From Toxotes chatareus (taxonomy: Eukaryota > Chordata > Actinopteri > Toxotidae), in the NCBI GenBank assembly GCA_016801885.1, contig CM028886.1:3234501-3298500 (forward strand): a stretch of DNA of 64,000 nt. The letters are read 5' to 3'. The position numbers and the translations under genes are program-made. The notes beneath the pieces are model-generated. The model made no database searches. It saw nothing but the letters and a program-made list of their open reading frames with translations, and was not told the origin of the DNA. The first letter of the stretch is position 1. The number at the start of each line of letters is the position of its first letter. Below are positions 40,154 through 54,413 of the stretch, in pieces.

Positions 40154-41051
40154 GTGAGTGATTATTGACTGGAAAAAAAGTTGCAGCCAAATCAGATTAT
40201 GACGCACTCTTCCTTGGCTTCATCTAACTCTAAATCTAAATGAAGATGCCCTCTCCTTTTCTATCTCTCACAGCATCTTTAACATCTTTTCTTTTTGTAA
40301 ATGTCTGTTCACCTCTATTAATTTCTATGTCTTATCTCTGTCTTTCTCTCTCCTGCTGCCAAGACCCATTTCTCCCTCAGGGACCATTTAAGTTTCATCT
40401 AATCATCAAAGATAAACAGCTAAACAAGATCCCCGCTACTTTACACAGTAGTATTGGTTATGCAGCACGTTACAACTTGTTAATTATGTCTGATAAGTGA
40501 AGCCCAGGTCCCCTTTACATGTGCCAGGCTTTAGAAGATGTGTGTGAGGCATCAATGAGTGGCTCATTGAGGCTCTTCCATTCGCTCTTTCAGTTGCACG
40601 CGTGCTGCAGCCAACAACACAGTCACTGCTCCAGTGAGGAAAAGAAAACAACTGATTTGTGTTTTGTTTTGTTTTTTTCCTCGCAGAAGCTGCAAGAAAA
40701 GACAACGAGGTGCGAGAGGCCAGCAAATGACAGAAAGAGAAAATTCATTAAGTCTGACCTGGCTCAGGACACTGAAGGTAGGCAGAGGGCAGAGGGAGAA
40801 GTTAATTTCACGGCTCCTAAACATTTAGCAAAATTCAATTGGTTTGTTGCCACCTGCACTGCTAACTACAGAATCTCAATTACAACACAGCAGCCTGTGA
40901 TGATTCTCACAAGCCTCTGTCAGCGGTCAGAGACACAAATTGACTTGTTATTAGCTGCACACGTGCCCACTAAGCTCCAGTGGCACTGACGGCATATCAG
41001 CCCGCAATAATGAAGTCAGTTGTTTCTGATGCTTCTCCTGGGCTTTGACTG

Positions 41052-41088
<37 letters not shown>

Positions 41089-41513
41089 GCCTTCAAGCCT
41101 TGTTCTCTGCTTTGGTTCCCCCTCCAGAGCTGTTCCAGGACCTCAGTCAGCTGCAGGAGACTTGGCTGGCAGAAGGTGAGTGTTTCAAATCTCGAAGCAG
41201 AAAGGAGGAGAGATGGGTAAAAATGGATAGGTTGTGAGGGGGGGAAAAAAGCTGCCTGGAGTTACATGCCTAGCGTCGCAGTCCAATTAAAAGCCTGTGT
41301 GGAAGAGGCACCTTGTGTGTCATGCATACATTAGAGACTGTGAGCGAGGGGTCTTGAGGGAGACAGAGAAGGCTCTACCCAGAGAGTGTCATCACAAATT
41401 ACCAGGAGAAGGCTCTCCGACGCTCACTGTCTCTTCTGCTTTTGGCAGGAGCTAATGCGCCGCACGCCAGCCACCACCTCCACCTCCACCAGAGCTCTGC
41501 TGTAGCCTACCAG

Positions 41514-41546
<33 letters not shown>

Positions 41547-44500
41547 ACTCTATCATCTGCTCTCTCTCCCTTTCTCTCTCTCTCTCTTTGCTTCCTCTCA
41601 GCACACCTCTCTATCTTCTACAGCTGTACCATCACCTTGTCTTCTTCAATTTCATTTCTTGGCGGCAAAAAAGAGAGAATGGATATATGTATTTTTTTCT
41701 GATCGCAGATTTCCAAAAAAGCAGACTTGGCCTCTCAAAGTGACAACAGATTTTTTTTTTTAAATAGTTATCCATTTCTTTGTTTTTTATATATTTTTTT
41801 TCCTCTAATGGCAAGACTTGCTCACTGTGGTCTAACTGAGACGTGATGCTTCAGGATTTAAGTACGAGTGTCCTCTTTCCACCGTGTCTGCAGCACCGAA
41901 GTTTTGGTTCGTGGTGAATATTGCTCTGTTTTTTTTGACTTTGTCGTGTTTTTATGTGCATGTTTGACTTGGTTTGACTTTTGTATTTGCATCTGCCCAA
42001 GATGCAGCTTACTTTGAATACTGCATGCAGTCTGAAAGTTTATATTTGAGTAGAGTAAGAGCTGGGTATTTTAGAGTTTAGCAGTGAAAATCCAAACATT
42101 TTCAGAGTTATTCTAAGTAGACAGTGTAATGTTGTACAACGTGAAAGCTCACAATGACTTGGGAAAGGTCATTTTAAGTAGTTGTTGCATGTATATAAAT
42201 CTGAAGTCAAAGAAAATGTCAGTATTTTCTCTGCAAATGTGCCAAAGCACTGGTGTAAAAATGTAGTTTTTTTTAGACACCGTTACAATAAGTATACTAG
42301 TCTGCATCTTCCCTTTAGTGCACTGTATTGTTTTGTATGGTTGTATATAAGAAAAAGAAAAACCTGACTATTTAATAGTAAAAGTTTGCATGAACGTTTA
42401 AAAAAAATGAGAAGTGAAAACTGTAATGCTTGAAAAATCTGTTACTGTGTTAAATTACTGTTGGGGTTATTTTTAGTCCTTTGATTGAACTTTGGCTTCT
42501 TAAAAATCTGGAGAACAGGCTGATTACATCTACTGTAACAAGGAAAAGATATAAAGTTTTTAATAATGTGCTTAAACTAACATTATATTTCATTTCTAGA
42601 AAACTAGTCAATTATAATTTGTAATTTTTGAAATTAATTTTTTTCTGCCATAGAATTGAAACAGTAAAAGCCAACCTACCCCTCAAAATATCTATTTCAA
42701 CACATCAGTCATTGCTCAGAATATAAAGCCATAATTCTTATTGTCAAGTAGATCTCTTGAGTGCATAATATAATTGAATCAACTTTAATATTTTTTTTTT
42801 TTTTTTTTTTAAAGAACTTGAGTTGTAATAGATCCCCTGGAAAAGTCTCGTGAAAAATTTTAGCTCACACCCTTCACACAGGTGAAAAAGACTCTCAATC
42901 ATTTATAGGCTCCATCTATTCTTTAACACGTTTGAAAATGCTCGCAGTGCAATCCAAAGCTTTTAAAAAATGAAAAGTATGCTTTGAAACAGATATTGGA
43001 GTAGTTGAGCCGACTCTGAGCAGCAGTTAGATTATGAGGTGGTGCGGCGCGCACCGCAGGGCGTGTAAAAGAATAAGACACGATTTTAATATTTCAGTAT
43101 CCAAAGTGAGAAAAGAGACGGCGGCGGCTGATAAGAGGTATTACTGTTAAGGATTACAGTTCTGCCTGTCATGGATCAATGTGATGATGTACGCTTCAAG
43201 ATTGTAGATTTAATGAATGACTTCCTGTCCATTAAGATGAAAAGGAATACCTTCCCATTTCTAAGATTTATTAGTTCAGGTAATTGGAACAAGAGGAGGA
43301 ATTATGAGAGACAGACTGAATTTCCGACTCCTAAGACCGAGTGGTTGAAGGAGTTCGTCAGCTGACAGGCGTATGTTTGACCCCCCCACCCCCTCCAAAC
43401 CACAGTTACCCTTCTCCTCCAGTCAGGTTTTTTGGACTCATTAAAGTGCCTTTCTGTCCAGGAAGGAAAAAAAAGTCTCATTCATTACAAGTTTCTCACT
43501 TAAAATAGCTCTTTTTTTTGGCCTTTGTTGGAGCACTGATTTCTCTGTGAAATTCTGGTGCTGATCCTGTAATTTGTCTTTGAAATAAACTGTATAAATG
43601 TTAAATTTGTTTAAATCTCAGTCCCGCTCACAGAGCTGCTGCAGGTTTAGGAAACGCCTCTGACAGTCTCAGGCCTCGCGTTTACAGCCTTTACAACTTC
43701 TCTCTTTTCATCCTCACTCGTTTTTTTTTCTCTTCTGTTCCTCTCCCTCTCTTTTTTTTTGTTTTGTGAATGGCGGCAGATTTCCAGCTCTGCCGTTCTC
43801 CCCAGGAGTTTGTTGCAGGGATTTGCTGGCTCATTCACAGACTGAGGCCGGTGACTCATCCATCCTGTACTTCATTTTGGACACAGAGACACTGCTGCCT
43901 TCTTTTTTCCTTGTTGCTTTTGTTTTTTTTCATCCCTCCTCTTTTCCCCTTTTCAAGTTAGTTTCACTTAAGTTTCTCTGAGTTTGTTTGTGTTGTAAAC
44001 ATGAGACGAGAGCCGATGCTAAGTTCTCCTCTTGTTTCCATTTTTTTTTCCCGTTGTGTTTGTTTGGCAGATTTGGCTGTTGTGGTTTTTCACTACTGAA
44101 GGGAAAAAACATGATTCGAGTCAAAGGGTTGAGGCTTGTAGAAGGTTTGAGTTTGATTTATCTTCTAAGGACTGTCCTTTGCATCTGTTTTCAGTTCATA
44201 TTTTATACAAATTTTCATGTTAAGGCCTTTTAAGAAAACCTGCAACAAACTGGAGTAATATAGCAAACTAGCCCTGGTTCTTTTCCACATCAACAGTAAT
44301 TCAACCAGGCTAAAATGCAAACTGTATTTAAAAGAACTGCATACAAAGGAGGATTGATGGCTTTAACTACCGCAGAATGTAGAGTGAAATCATTCCTACA
44401 TCTTCGCTTCTCTCTTCACCCGCTTGAAAATATGGAGCAATTTCTCCTCTTGATCTGTTGATTGTTTACTCTCCTCAATTCACACCTCTGGCGAGAAAAA

Positions 44501-47500
44501 AAAAAAAAAACATCCCTGATCATATCAAGAGTGACAAAAATGGAAAATCAGCTATGTTTTTTTTTTTTTAAAGATCTCTAGACATGTCGAGACATGTTAC
44601 TGATCCTGTGATAATGAGAATCCATCTCATTGTGTGTATAAATAGACGTGCTAATGACACATTTAAATCTCCTTTTGCCTTTCGCCAGCAAGAGTCAAGC
44701 TTGAGGGACATGGAGAACTGTCACCAAGTGTAAATATGTGTGATATAAATATGTACATGTCTAATTGGAGCCGGAGCGGAGCAGGCTTCATTATTTTAGC
44801 ATTAGCCTGAGTGCAGGGGCGTTCAAAGCGCAGGTGAAGCGTTGGAAGGTTTGGAACAGACCTAACTCGGTAGGTACAGGTGGATTCACCAGTAGGGAAG
44901 AAGCCAATTAGATACTGTTAACAATGGGTGTTTGGCTGCTGGCAAGGAGTGAGAGCCGAGGCTGCAGAGCAGTCAATGGGCAAGGCGACCTCAGGAAGTG
45001 GAATTAGGAAGTAGACGGTCACCTAAAGCAAAATAACATCTCCCTCGCAGGCTGGCATTGGTTAGAAAACATGGCTCACTGGACAACTTCTTAAGTAAAT
45101 CATAGAAAACATATTGATCAAAGCATTTCTGGGTTATTTTGTATATTGCTGTCCTCAGATGTAGAAACTTTGGTATATTTCCTGGCTGCTGTGTGACATT
45201 TTATTCTATGACTGAGTCATAAAAGTATAATTTTAGTAAAACAAGTGATACAATCTGCATCTGGTAAAATTTTTTAATCTTTTTTCAGTGTAAATCAGCT
45301 GGGTTGTTTTTTTTTTTTTTTTAGATATTAGTGCGTGTGTCTATATTGACACAAAAAGACACTAGAATCAAGAAAAACTAATTTAGTTAAATTTTAGACT
45401 AGATCTGTCTTTTACTCTCCATCTATGGAGGAGGACAATGAGATAAGATTGAAAGCTCCAGAATGGCAACTGAATGCACCTTGTGGTGAGATTGTTTAGT
45501 CAAGTTAAATGTTTATGAAATCTTGGAGAACTTTAAAAATAATCCAAACATTTTTTTCAACTTGTTTTTTTAAAAATAAGACTAATAAGACTTAATACAA
45601 TATTTTTAAAAATTACATAAAAAGGACATTTAAACCTTTTTACACACAAAAAAAACATACGTGGGCACTAAAGAGAAAAAAACAAAAAACAATCCTTGCC
45701 CTGATTTCCAGTAAAACATATTTTTCGCAGCTGTGTTCTTTAACCGACAGCAAACAGTGCTGGGATAGGCCAACAAATATCCCAGGAGACTGTTTGCAAG
45801 AGGAGGGTATTGGACTGTGGAGAGCTGTGATCAATGCTGCGTTGTCCATCAACATCAGAAACAATCACTCTCTTTCTTCTTCTCTGCTTATGTTTTTAGC
45901 TCAAGTTCCCGACAATGACGAGCAGTTCGTTCCAGACTTCCAGACTGAAAACTGTGAGTAAGAGACCACGTCGCTTGTGCACTTTGTGCTTGTGTTTATG
46001 TGTGTGAACATCTGTGGTGTTTTTTTTTTTTTTTTAACTTATCTCCACTGGTGTGTTTGTACTCGGGGAGAGTGCACGTGGCGGTGTGTGTGTTTTTTTC
46101 CCTGTCTCTCAGTACCCTCACCTTTGCTTACACAAGTGCTCTCTGGAGAACTGCAGCAGTCTTGCGGGTCTGCAGACAGGTGCATGGGTGGGGGTGGGGG
46201 GTTATCTCTCTCTCTCTCTATCTCTGTATCCGTCTGTCTGTCTCTTCCCTCCTTCTGTTGCTCATCTACCTCTTACCACCACTGAGATATTATTGCACTG
46301 TGACTTATTTGCATAAAGAAACATCAAAATATTGTGGCTGATGTTTTTTAGGGGCTTGAAGTGATATTTTTAACTCCACGTAGGAAAACTACTGTCAATT
46401 CATGAGTGTTTTGAATTTTTTTTTAAATCTTAAAAAAAAAAAATGCTCCTCCAAGACCTTTCTTCAACATGCTTTTTTTGTGCAAACCATCCAGTGTGGT
46501 TTGATTTTCTAAATCAGGCAGTGAAATATTACTACATTTATCCTTTTCAGCTGAAGGTTTGTTGGCCTCCTTGTGCACTGCCCAACCTTCGTTGGGGATT
46601 TTACAGCTTGAAAGCAAGCAGGATTTTTTTTTTCCTATAAAAGAACAAATTCTGTTTCTAAGAATACTCCCTAAGAGTTTGATCTTTTTTTTTTTTTGCC
46701 TGACCTGAGCTGAATTTGCTCTTGCATTAATAAGGATGAGGTGGTTAGTTGTACTTCACCTGGTTGTGCACGGTGGTTGCACACGGTAACTGGTGACTTG
46801 GCACCGTCCACTTCTGGAGGAAGTAGTGCCAAGGTGGGGACAGAAATGGAGTGAGTGGAGCTCAGTGGGACCCGGACCGAGCACATGTCTTTCAGATGAG
46901 CCAAAATGCCCATGAAACTGTGAGAAAAGACACAAAATTGCATGTCCACACCCTGCGTCTTCCCTTTGTCCTGAACGCCCTTTAACCTGGAAACAAAGTT
47001 GAGCAAAATGCAAAAGTGAGGAGATAGTCGTAGATAACATTTGCGTAATTGGTAGATTAAGCCGTGGTGGATCTGGCATCAAGCTAGATCACAGACCTTT
47101 TAACCCCATGTGAGCCAGATTACAGTCTTAAGATCCTCAAGCAGGTCCCTGTTGGTTGTCTAGATTAAAAAACAGAGAGAGGTGTATGTTTTCTTTTTCT
47201 TTTTTTTCTTTTTTTTTTGTCCTTACTACTCCTACACCTTGAAACGGCAAACCTGAGGAGTGCAGGCCGACTAGAACAGCAACATCCTCATAAACATTTC
47301 AGAAATCATTTTTAAAGTCTCTACATTATGCACCAAACTTAATAATGACCCTTGACTTTAAATGTCTTTCCCCAGTTTTCCCTCTTACTTCATTGTGTGA
47401 ATCAAGTTGCTGCAGAGACTGAATAAAAATAATTTAAATTAGACTGTTTTCATTCAGATTAAACCACAGTTGTAAGGGTGTAGAAAAACAATTAAACCTC

Positions 47501-50500
47501 ATCCTCACTTACATCCTTCAAATATTTGGCTATATTCATTTCTTTCCATTCATCTGACTTGATTTTGCTTTGTTCAGAAGCCTGAACTCAGCAGCTGTAC
47601 GACAGTCTGACCACAAAAATCCAGCCCTTGGTTGTGAATGAACCTGTCCTAAAATCCAAGATGGAGGAGTGTTGTGGTGTAGAGTAGAGAACCAGAGGTC
47701 ACCGAGACTGTCCTGTTGTCCTTCAGAGGTAGCCAGGGTGGGTGGCCACGGTGGCAGGAGACTGCTGACCATCTGAATTGTCCTGTTGGCAAACCTGCAG
47801 CAGACTGGAGAGGCACTAACAGATGGCGGGAGGGTGAGGGCACCGTGGTTGGGCGCTCGAGCAGGCATCCCAGCCGGCAGCTCTCCCATATGGGTTTCAC
47901 CGAGCTGAAAGATGGAGGGGCGGACGGTGAGATAGAAAGGCAGACAGAGACGACGGTGGAGAGAGAGAAAGCTATAAGCTGTACCTAAAGAAAAGAGAGA
48001 TAGAGTAGAAGGACAGTGAGTAAAGGTGGATGTAACTAATTACATGAAAAGACTAAAGCCAACAACGAATTCATTCTCTTTAAAACACTGCCTGTGGAGA
48101 CACAATCTGATATACAGTAGTGCTTTCTCCGTGCCATAGAGCTCCATTGTTGTCCAGAAACTATTAAAAACTCTAAAATGAGTCACACCACTGCACCGAG
48201 TGACATGTTCCTTTATTACGTTGAACTTGGCCACTGTAGTTTAATATGCGTCAGTCCCCACTTACACCATCCAGTAAGCTAACCAGTAAGTACTCATTAG
48301 TGCACTAAATGTGTATTTATTGTATCCGGTCTTTAAGCATGTTCAAAACCTACAGTGTCCAGCGTTGGACTTTATTTTGAGTCAATCCCAAATCCACAGC
48401 TGAAAATAGTCCCCAACAAATGCATCATTTACTCCTCTTTGAGTTACGTCAGCAAATAACTACAGTGCATGCTTGTTTTTGGCAACTGTTTAGCCTTGTA
48501 AAAAATTAGAATTAGTTTTAAGGATTAACTGTACTTCTTTAAATAAATACGCTTGAGGCTGCATCAGCAGAAAATACTGAGAGATGGTTTATCTCATTGT
48601 TGGTTTTTAGCTTTTTGTGGGATTTGTTGACAAAAAAATAATATATAAAATATCGGCAGCGTCGGGATTCAAAATAACTGATTAACCTTTTTTTTTTTAA
48701 AAAGTCATTATGTTCACTTTTACTCGAGAATAATTTGACTTAATCGTTGCACCTAGCTAGGTTTAAAAATAACCTCTATATGTGGCAGTGCTAACTGAAA
48801 ATGCTTAGAAATGTTTTTGATTGTAGCATAGCTAGCATTAGCCAAAAAGTAATTCGTCCACTTGCATTGTTAGTGTAATTGTTTCCTTGCTAGTTAGCTG
48901 TCAGTGCTAGCCGCATGTATTGAACTGTAATACCAAAAAAACAGGATTAGCCCTGAATGTTAGCCTTAATTCTCAGTTGTTTTTTGTCTAAAATTTCACT
49001 CCATTTTGAATAAGCTGCTTTTTAATTTTATGTAAACTAATTCTTACACTGATAGTTTGTCTGCTTCAATAAAATTAACACCTACAGTATTTTTATAGTT
49101 TTGCACGTGCATTGGCAGCAGCTATGATGAGAGTAAAAGGTGAAAACTAAATAAAAGAAAGAAAGTGAAGGAGAGCGACTGAAAGAAAGAAAGGAATCTT
49201 GAACTGTAGATTCAGGCTTTATCTGAAGGCAGGTTTGAGAATTTTTGCCCATTAGTGTTATTTAATATGTTCATGGCCTTCGTGGATTTATCACCTCTCG
49301 AGAAGCTCTGCCGGTTTCCCTCAATGTCGACTTCGCACTCTCTGTCCGTGCAGCATAGAAGCAGCATGTGAGCGGCCTCGGAGCAAAAGTGTCCTCGGGC
49401 TGAAGGAGGAGAAGGAGAATTTCCTTTGTCTCAAACTCCAACACAGATGCTTACTATTAGCATAACTTAGCAGGGAATGAAGGAGTAGAGGAGGTGTAAA
49501 ATGAGGCCACACGTTACCAGCAGATCTGAGCCTCCATCATTTGACAGCAAAGGCGAGCACCTACAGTAGGTGAAAATGGAATGGAAGGTTTTTCGCTGTT
49601 GCCAAAAGACCTGTATTTTTTTATGAATGGACTGGAGAAATATCTGCCAAACGTAGGCTCTGGTTCTGCCAAAACACACAATTTGTACCTGAGTGTACAC
49701 AGTGTTTGGGGCCAAGAGCTCTTTGATAAATAACCAAAAGGACTGGCAGAAAAGTGGCATCTAAAATTAAGGTTTTTACAACCAACTTCTGGGGGAAAAT
49801 GGAAAAGAAAAATAAACAAATTAATCCAGAACACTCTATCTTTCTTTACATGACATGTATGACAAAAAAAATAAAGGAAAAGATGGGACCACATTGCTTA
49901 TTGCATTTAAAGCAAAGATTTCCATTGAATTTGTACAGCAAAGACCAAAGAAAATTACAGAATATTTGAGTTAATGGCACAGAAAAAAGGAAAAAAAAAA
50001 ACATTTGCATTCAAAATAGACTCAGTAATTGTTCTAACTGCTTCTTCTTTTAAACACCCTACCATCTCAGTTAATCAATATGTAGATAATGAGAGCAATC
50101 AAGCAGTGATGGGCATGACATTCTGGACTAAAAAGGAAGTCTCTGTTTTAGTCAGAGGCAATGCCCTCGCTATTGATTTGTGTACCTTGGCACCCCACTG
50201 ACGAAATCTATTGTGACATTTCCATTTCTAATTTAAGGCCCCGTGCTGCAGCACACGTGAAGCTATTGTTAATAGCCGATGTTTATAGTTAAACACAAGA
50301 ATTTATGGACATTACTCATGCATTTCATATGTAAACCCAGAAAATCCCAGAAACTGACTTTGATTCTGTGTTAAATAAAGAAATGTAGCATCAGGTGAAC
50401 TGTAAACCAGAAGTCTGGGGAGCTGGCTGTACTAAGCTCAGAAAAACAAATGTATGTTTATTGTAGTAGGTAATTAAAGTCACACTGATTGTGATCTCAA

Positions 50501-52032
50501 CAGGCAAAACAAATGTATTGTTTTGCCTCCATAAGCCTTTAACGAGGCTCTTCCATGTCAGCGTCGTCAAAGGTCTCCCCTCAGGAAGTGTCTCTTTGAC
50601 CTCCGATCGATGACCCGGAAAGGTCAGGCCCCCAGCGAGGGCTGCGAACAACCCCTGAGCTTTGTCATGCCGAGGCCGTGTGGCCCGTCCCCCAGGGGCT
50701 CGGCTATGCGTCAGATGGGGTGTTGGCAGATCGACCCCTGCCCGTACGGCAGCTGTCAGTCAGCCGTGAGAAAACTCCCCAAAACATCCTCCTCTCTCAG
50801 CTCCCTGTCGCCCCAGAGACCTTCCTGAATGTTGGTATATTGAAAAGAAAAATATTCCCAGACCACAGATTTGGGTTTTTGGGTCATCAAATGTCTAAAT
50901 ATTTTTCACATTAGTTGGACCAGGAGTCGATGGATTTCCTTTTCCCATTCATAATTTCTTTGTTTTTAACCCAGCAATGGGCCATCTCTCAGCCTGAAAC
51001 ATCAGTCAAAAATCATCCCCTTCAACCGCGACTGGCCCTCAGGTTTGATAGAGCGCTGTGGGATGGCCTCACCGCTGCTTTGTGTGCAGTCGCGGTGAGA
51101 CGGCGATTGGCAAGGCAACCCGAGCCTGACTTCATTCTGACTGACTGGGTTTTCGTCAGAAGCGCAGCCAATTGGATTAGCGTTGATCATGACTCGAGAT
51201 GATGGGATGTTAATCAGGACTGATCAGGCACTTAACAGCCTCTCAGATGCACTGGGCTCACTGTGGGGCCATAGGTAGAGGGCGCGGGGCCCCCCCTTCA
51301 GATCAATGAGCCCTGTTGTTGTCGTCTGGAACGTATTGACAGCCAACTGAAAGCAGATAAAGCATTTATAGGAGGTCGCCGCACACCCAGTTTTATGTTT
51401 GTCATATTTCACTAACAGAGCCCCCGTCAGGAACAAGACAGAACAAATGAGATTTGAAGTGAATTGTTTGTGTAAGTGATGGCCTGAGATGTCAAATCCT
51501 TTTGGTGGATGGATGCTTAGAGAAGCAAGTCTACTTTAATACACTCATCATGACTTCTCTTAATCAATGACAGCCTTGTACACATTCAGACAGGTACACA
51601 CACTGGTATCTGTACTGTTTTTGTTTAATCTGGGGAAAGCTGCTGCATATCGTCCACACTGTAATACACAGTAGAAGGGTCTGGGTGTTTTATCAGCCGG
51701 TCACATTGTCCACTATAGCAACATAAAGGTGGAGTGTGAAACCTGCAATATTTTCTTTGCAGAATTGATTAATTTCATTGTTTTTTAAATTTGGGGGGGG
51801 GGGTGAATGTGCAGAAATTTGATGAGAGAGGTGGTGGCTCCCCTAAATTAGTTTCAGTTTCAGCTTTTTTTTTTCTGTCCAGTGTAAACGTGCAAAAATG
51901 CTGAGCACTGACAAAAAAAGTCATCAGCACCTTTGTTACCAAAGAGGCACAGTATTTATACCTGACAAGTTACTGTTTAATAGGGAGGTGGTTCATCAAT
52001 TCAATATCTAAATGAGTTTTTCTCCATCTTTC

Positions 52033-52079
<47 letters not shown>

Positions 52080-54379
52080 AGTGGCTTTTCACGGACTGCA
52101 GCTGAAGATCAAGAGAGAGCTGCACAGCCCGTGCTCTGAGCTGAGCTCCAACTGTAGTCAAGAACGGCCCTTCAAACTCCAGTATGGAGAGAAGTGCCCG
52201 TACAACGTCAGGTGTGCACCGCACGACACCGACTGAAGACTTAAAATATCTCTCAGAAATACCTGAAATATTCCTCTAAATGACACGTCATTCACAAAGA
52301 CAGCTGAAAGAACAACCAGTGTTAGCAGCAAAGTGTAGAGTTTTTATTAAAAAATGGTGAAGATTTTGTCCAAAAGCAAAATACAGTTGTAGAAACAGAC
52401 TCCTTGAGACTCCTGCTCTTATTTGAAATATAACATGTTATACTTTACATTTTTTCTGAGCATGAGTTTATTTTAGGCTTCCTGAACGATGAAGCTTAAA
52501 TGTTTTCTATTCATTTGCTCAGACACAGAGAGAGGACGAAATGAAATGTTTGGCAGGGTCATAATGTGTCTGATCTAAAATTTTATTTTAATTTATGCTG
52601 TGGAAGGATGAATGCAAAACAAACAAAAGAGTTTAGAATAATAAGGAAAACATAGAACATTTCTTACAAGCTCATTTAGGAAAAATAGTAATTTAAAAAG
52701 TTAATTTAAAAACTATTCACTTAAATTTAATGTTTCTTTTGTTTGCAAATTCAAAGACATATTTCTCTGACTAAAGCAGTTTAAAGTAACATTAAGTAAA
52801 ATAAATTGTTTAAAACCCTGCCAGTACTAGAAGCATCTTTGACTCTTGTCTCTTTGTCCTTGTTGTCACCGCAGTGCCTATGAGCAGAAGCAGCCTGCAG
52901 GAATGAAGCCCTCCAGCCCAGTGACGCCCCCCTGTAGCACCCCTGTGTCCCCTCTCCATCATGCCTCACCCACAGCGGCCCCGACGCCTAAACCAGACAG
53001 GACCTACGCTCACATACCGCCCACGCAGCCGCTCCCTGACAACGCCTACTCTATGGACCACAGGTACTGCCGCCCGCAGCCTTTTACATTTACATCACAT
53101 TTACATCTGGGGCAGGCGGTTTTACTCAGAGCAGATTATAATAAGGTCACAGCAGCAGATGTACATCTGAGTTTTAGTTACAGCAGAAGCTCATTGGCTG
53201 AGTGAATCCTCAGTGGGAGGCTACAGCTTTAAGGAGAACAGGTTTTCTAACTGCTGAACCTGAATGACAAAGACGGAACTTAAAGCCCTGAAAAAGAAGT
53301 GTCCATGAGTCTTCAGACTGAATATGTGAGTGTAGAGCAGTGGTTTTCAACCTTCTCTGCTCGTGACCCCTCAAAGTAAAGCAAAGTCTAATTTTGACCC
53401 ATTATCACCGGTTGCAAATGCTGTGCTCAGGTCATTACCAGATCAAACAAAGAGGTTGTTTTTTTTTTCTTGGCCCCATTCAATAATTTTAAAAGCTTGA
53501 AGAGGTAAAATTATCCAGTAATTTATAAGACAAAGACAAGCATTAGGGGAAAGCTTGGGAAAAAAAAGTAGACTCTTTGTGTAGCATAAAAGCTAAAAGT
53601 ATTTTTCTTCTTTCCTGAATTGTTGTTGCCCCCGGGTTATATTGGAGAGTCAGCAGGGTAGATACCTAGATAACTCATTTTGGCTAGATTCCTTTTTTCC
53701 AGTTTTTAGTTGCAGGTTTATAGGATGGACCATAGCTATGGTTTTCAGTTTTCACTTGACCTCACCAGAAAACTGTGTTTTGGCCACACCTACTGAAGTG
53801 TAACTCAACCACTGAAATTATTTCTGCCTTCAGAACAGATCTCTGAGCACTGTCTGTGTTCATATCAGTACTGTGCCAATCGACATCTCTCAACTAGACT
53901 GAAATCTCTATATTCAGCCAGTGAATGTAAGGTTCATGGCCTCAGTTTGCTGTGGAAAGAACAAAGCATTTGTTCCAAAAGATCATGCATGACTCTTTCC
54001 GTGTGTCTGATAATAACGAACGCACTGATGTGGTTGTCCGTCTCAGATTCCGACGTCAGCTCTCAGAGCCGTGCCACTCGTTCCCCTCCCCGCCGACGAT
54101 GGCTCGGGACGGCCGGCCCATCTACCACAGGCAGATGTCGGAGCCCAACATCCCCTTCCCTCCTCAAGGCTTCAAGCAGGAGTATCCCGACCCCCTCTTC
54201 GAACACCCGGCCATGATGGGGGCGCCGCTGCCCCACACGTACCCCCCCACTATGATGATCAAGCAGGAGCCCAGGGACTTCACCTACGACTCAGGTGAGA
54301 GGCTTGAAAAACTGCTGGCTTGTGGGTGTTTGTGTGTTACCTTGAACTACTCTGGTAAGTGAAAGAGCCAAGAAGTGAA

Positions 54380-54413
<34 letters not shown>

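Larger units (their letters stand above)
41176..45899 (+). other. etv1: etv1 intron (coding exons 3–4)
   Basis: Holds a CT-rich tract (41513–41590), several T-runs (for example 42791–42812), and conserved-looking blocks at about 43005–43370 and 44635–45010 (cgctaatgacac, gcattagcctgagtgcag). No additional exon is recognised. Confidence 0.75.
45954..52081 (+). other. etv1: etv1 intron (coding exons 4–5, 6.1 kb)
   Basis: Contains a T14 run and a CT/GT-rich stretch (46020–46260), a dispersed repeat (about 48010–48480), a conserved-looking block (about 51030–51245), a G11 run near 51794 and the acceptor CT repeat. The minus-strand frames at 46671–47082 and 47536–47900 have no recognisable domain. 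Confidence 0.75.

Noticed and set aside
40484..40989. Frames on both strands around etv1 coding exon 2
   Set aside because: The true reading is the 91-bp exon in one frame. The rest are intronic or antisense shadows.
41442..41702. Leu/Ser-rich frame through the CT tract
   Set aside because: Purely the translation of a CT microsatellite.
46671..47082. Minus-strand frames of about 110 codons
   Set aside because: Two overlapping frames with no domain and no transcript signals.
47536..47900. Overlapping minus-strand open frames of 117 and 83 codons
   Set aside because: Pro/Ser/Arg-rich without any family resemblance, and two frames are open at once, which is a compositional sign.
54383..54411. 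T29 run as a processed-pseudogene or retrotransposon poly(A) tail on the minus strand
   Set aside because: No retrocopy sequence or target duplication is recognisable next to it, so it is treated as a simple homopolymer.
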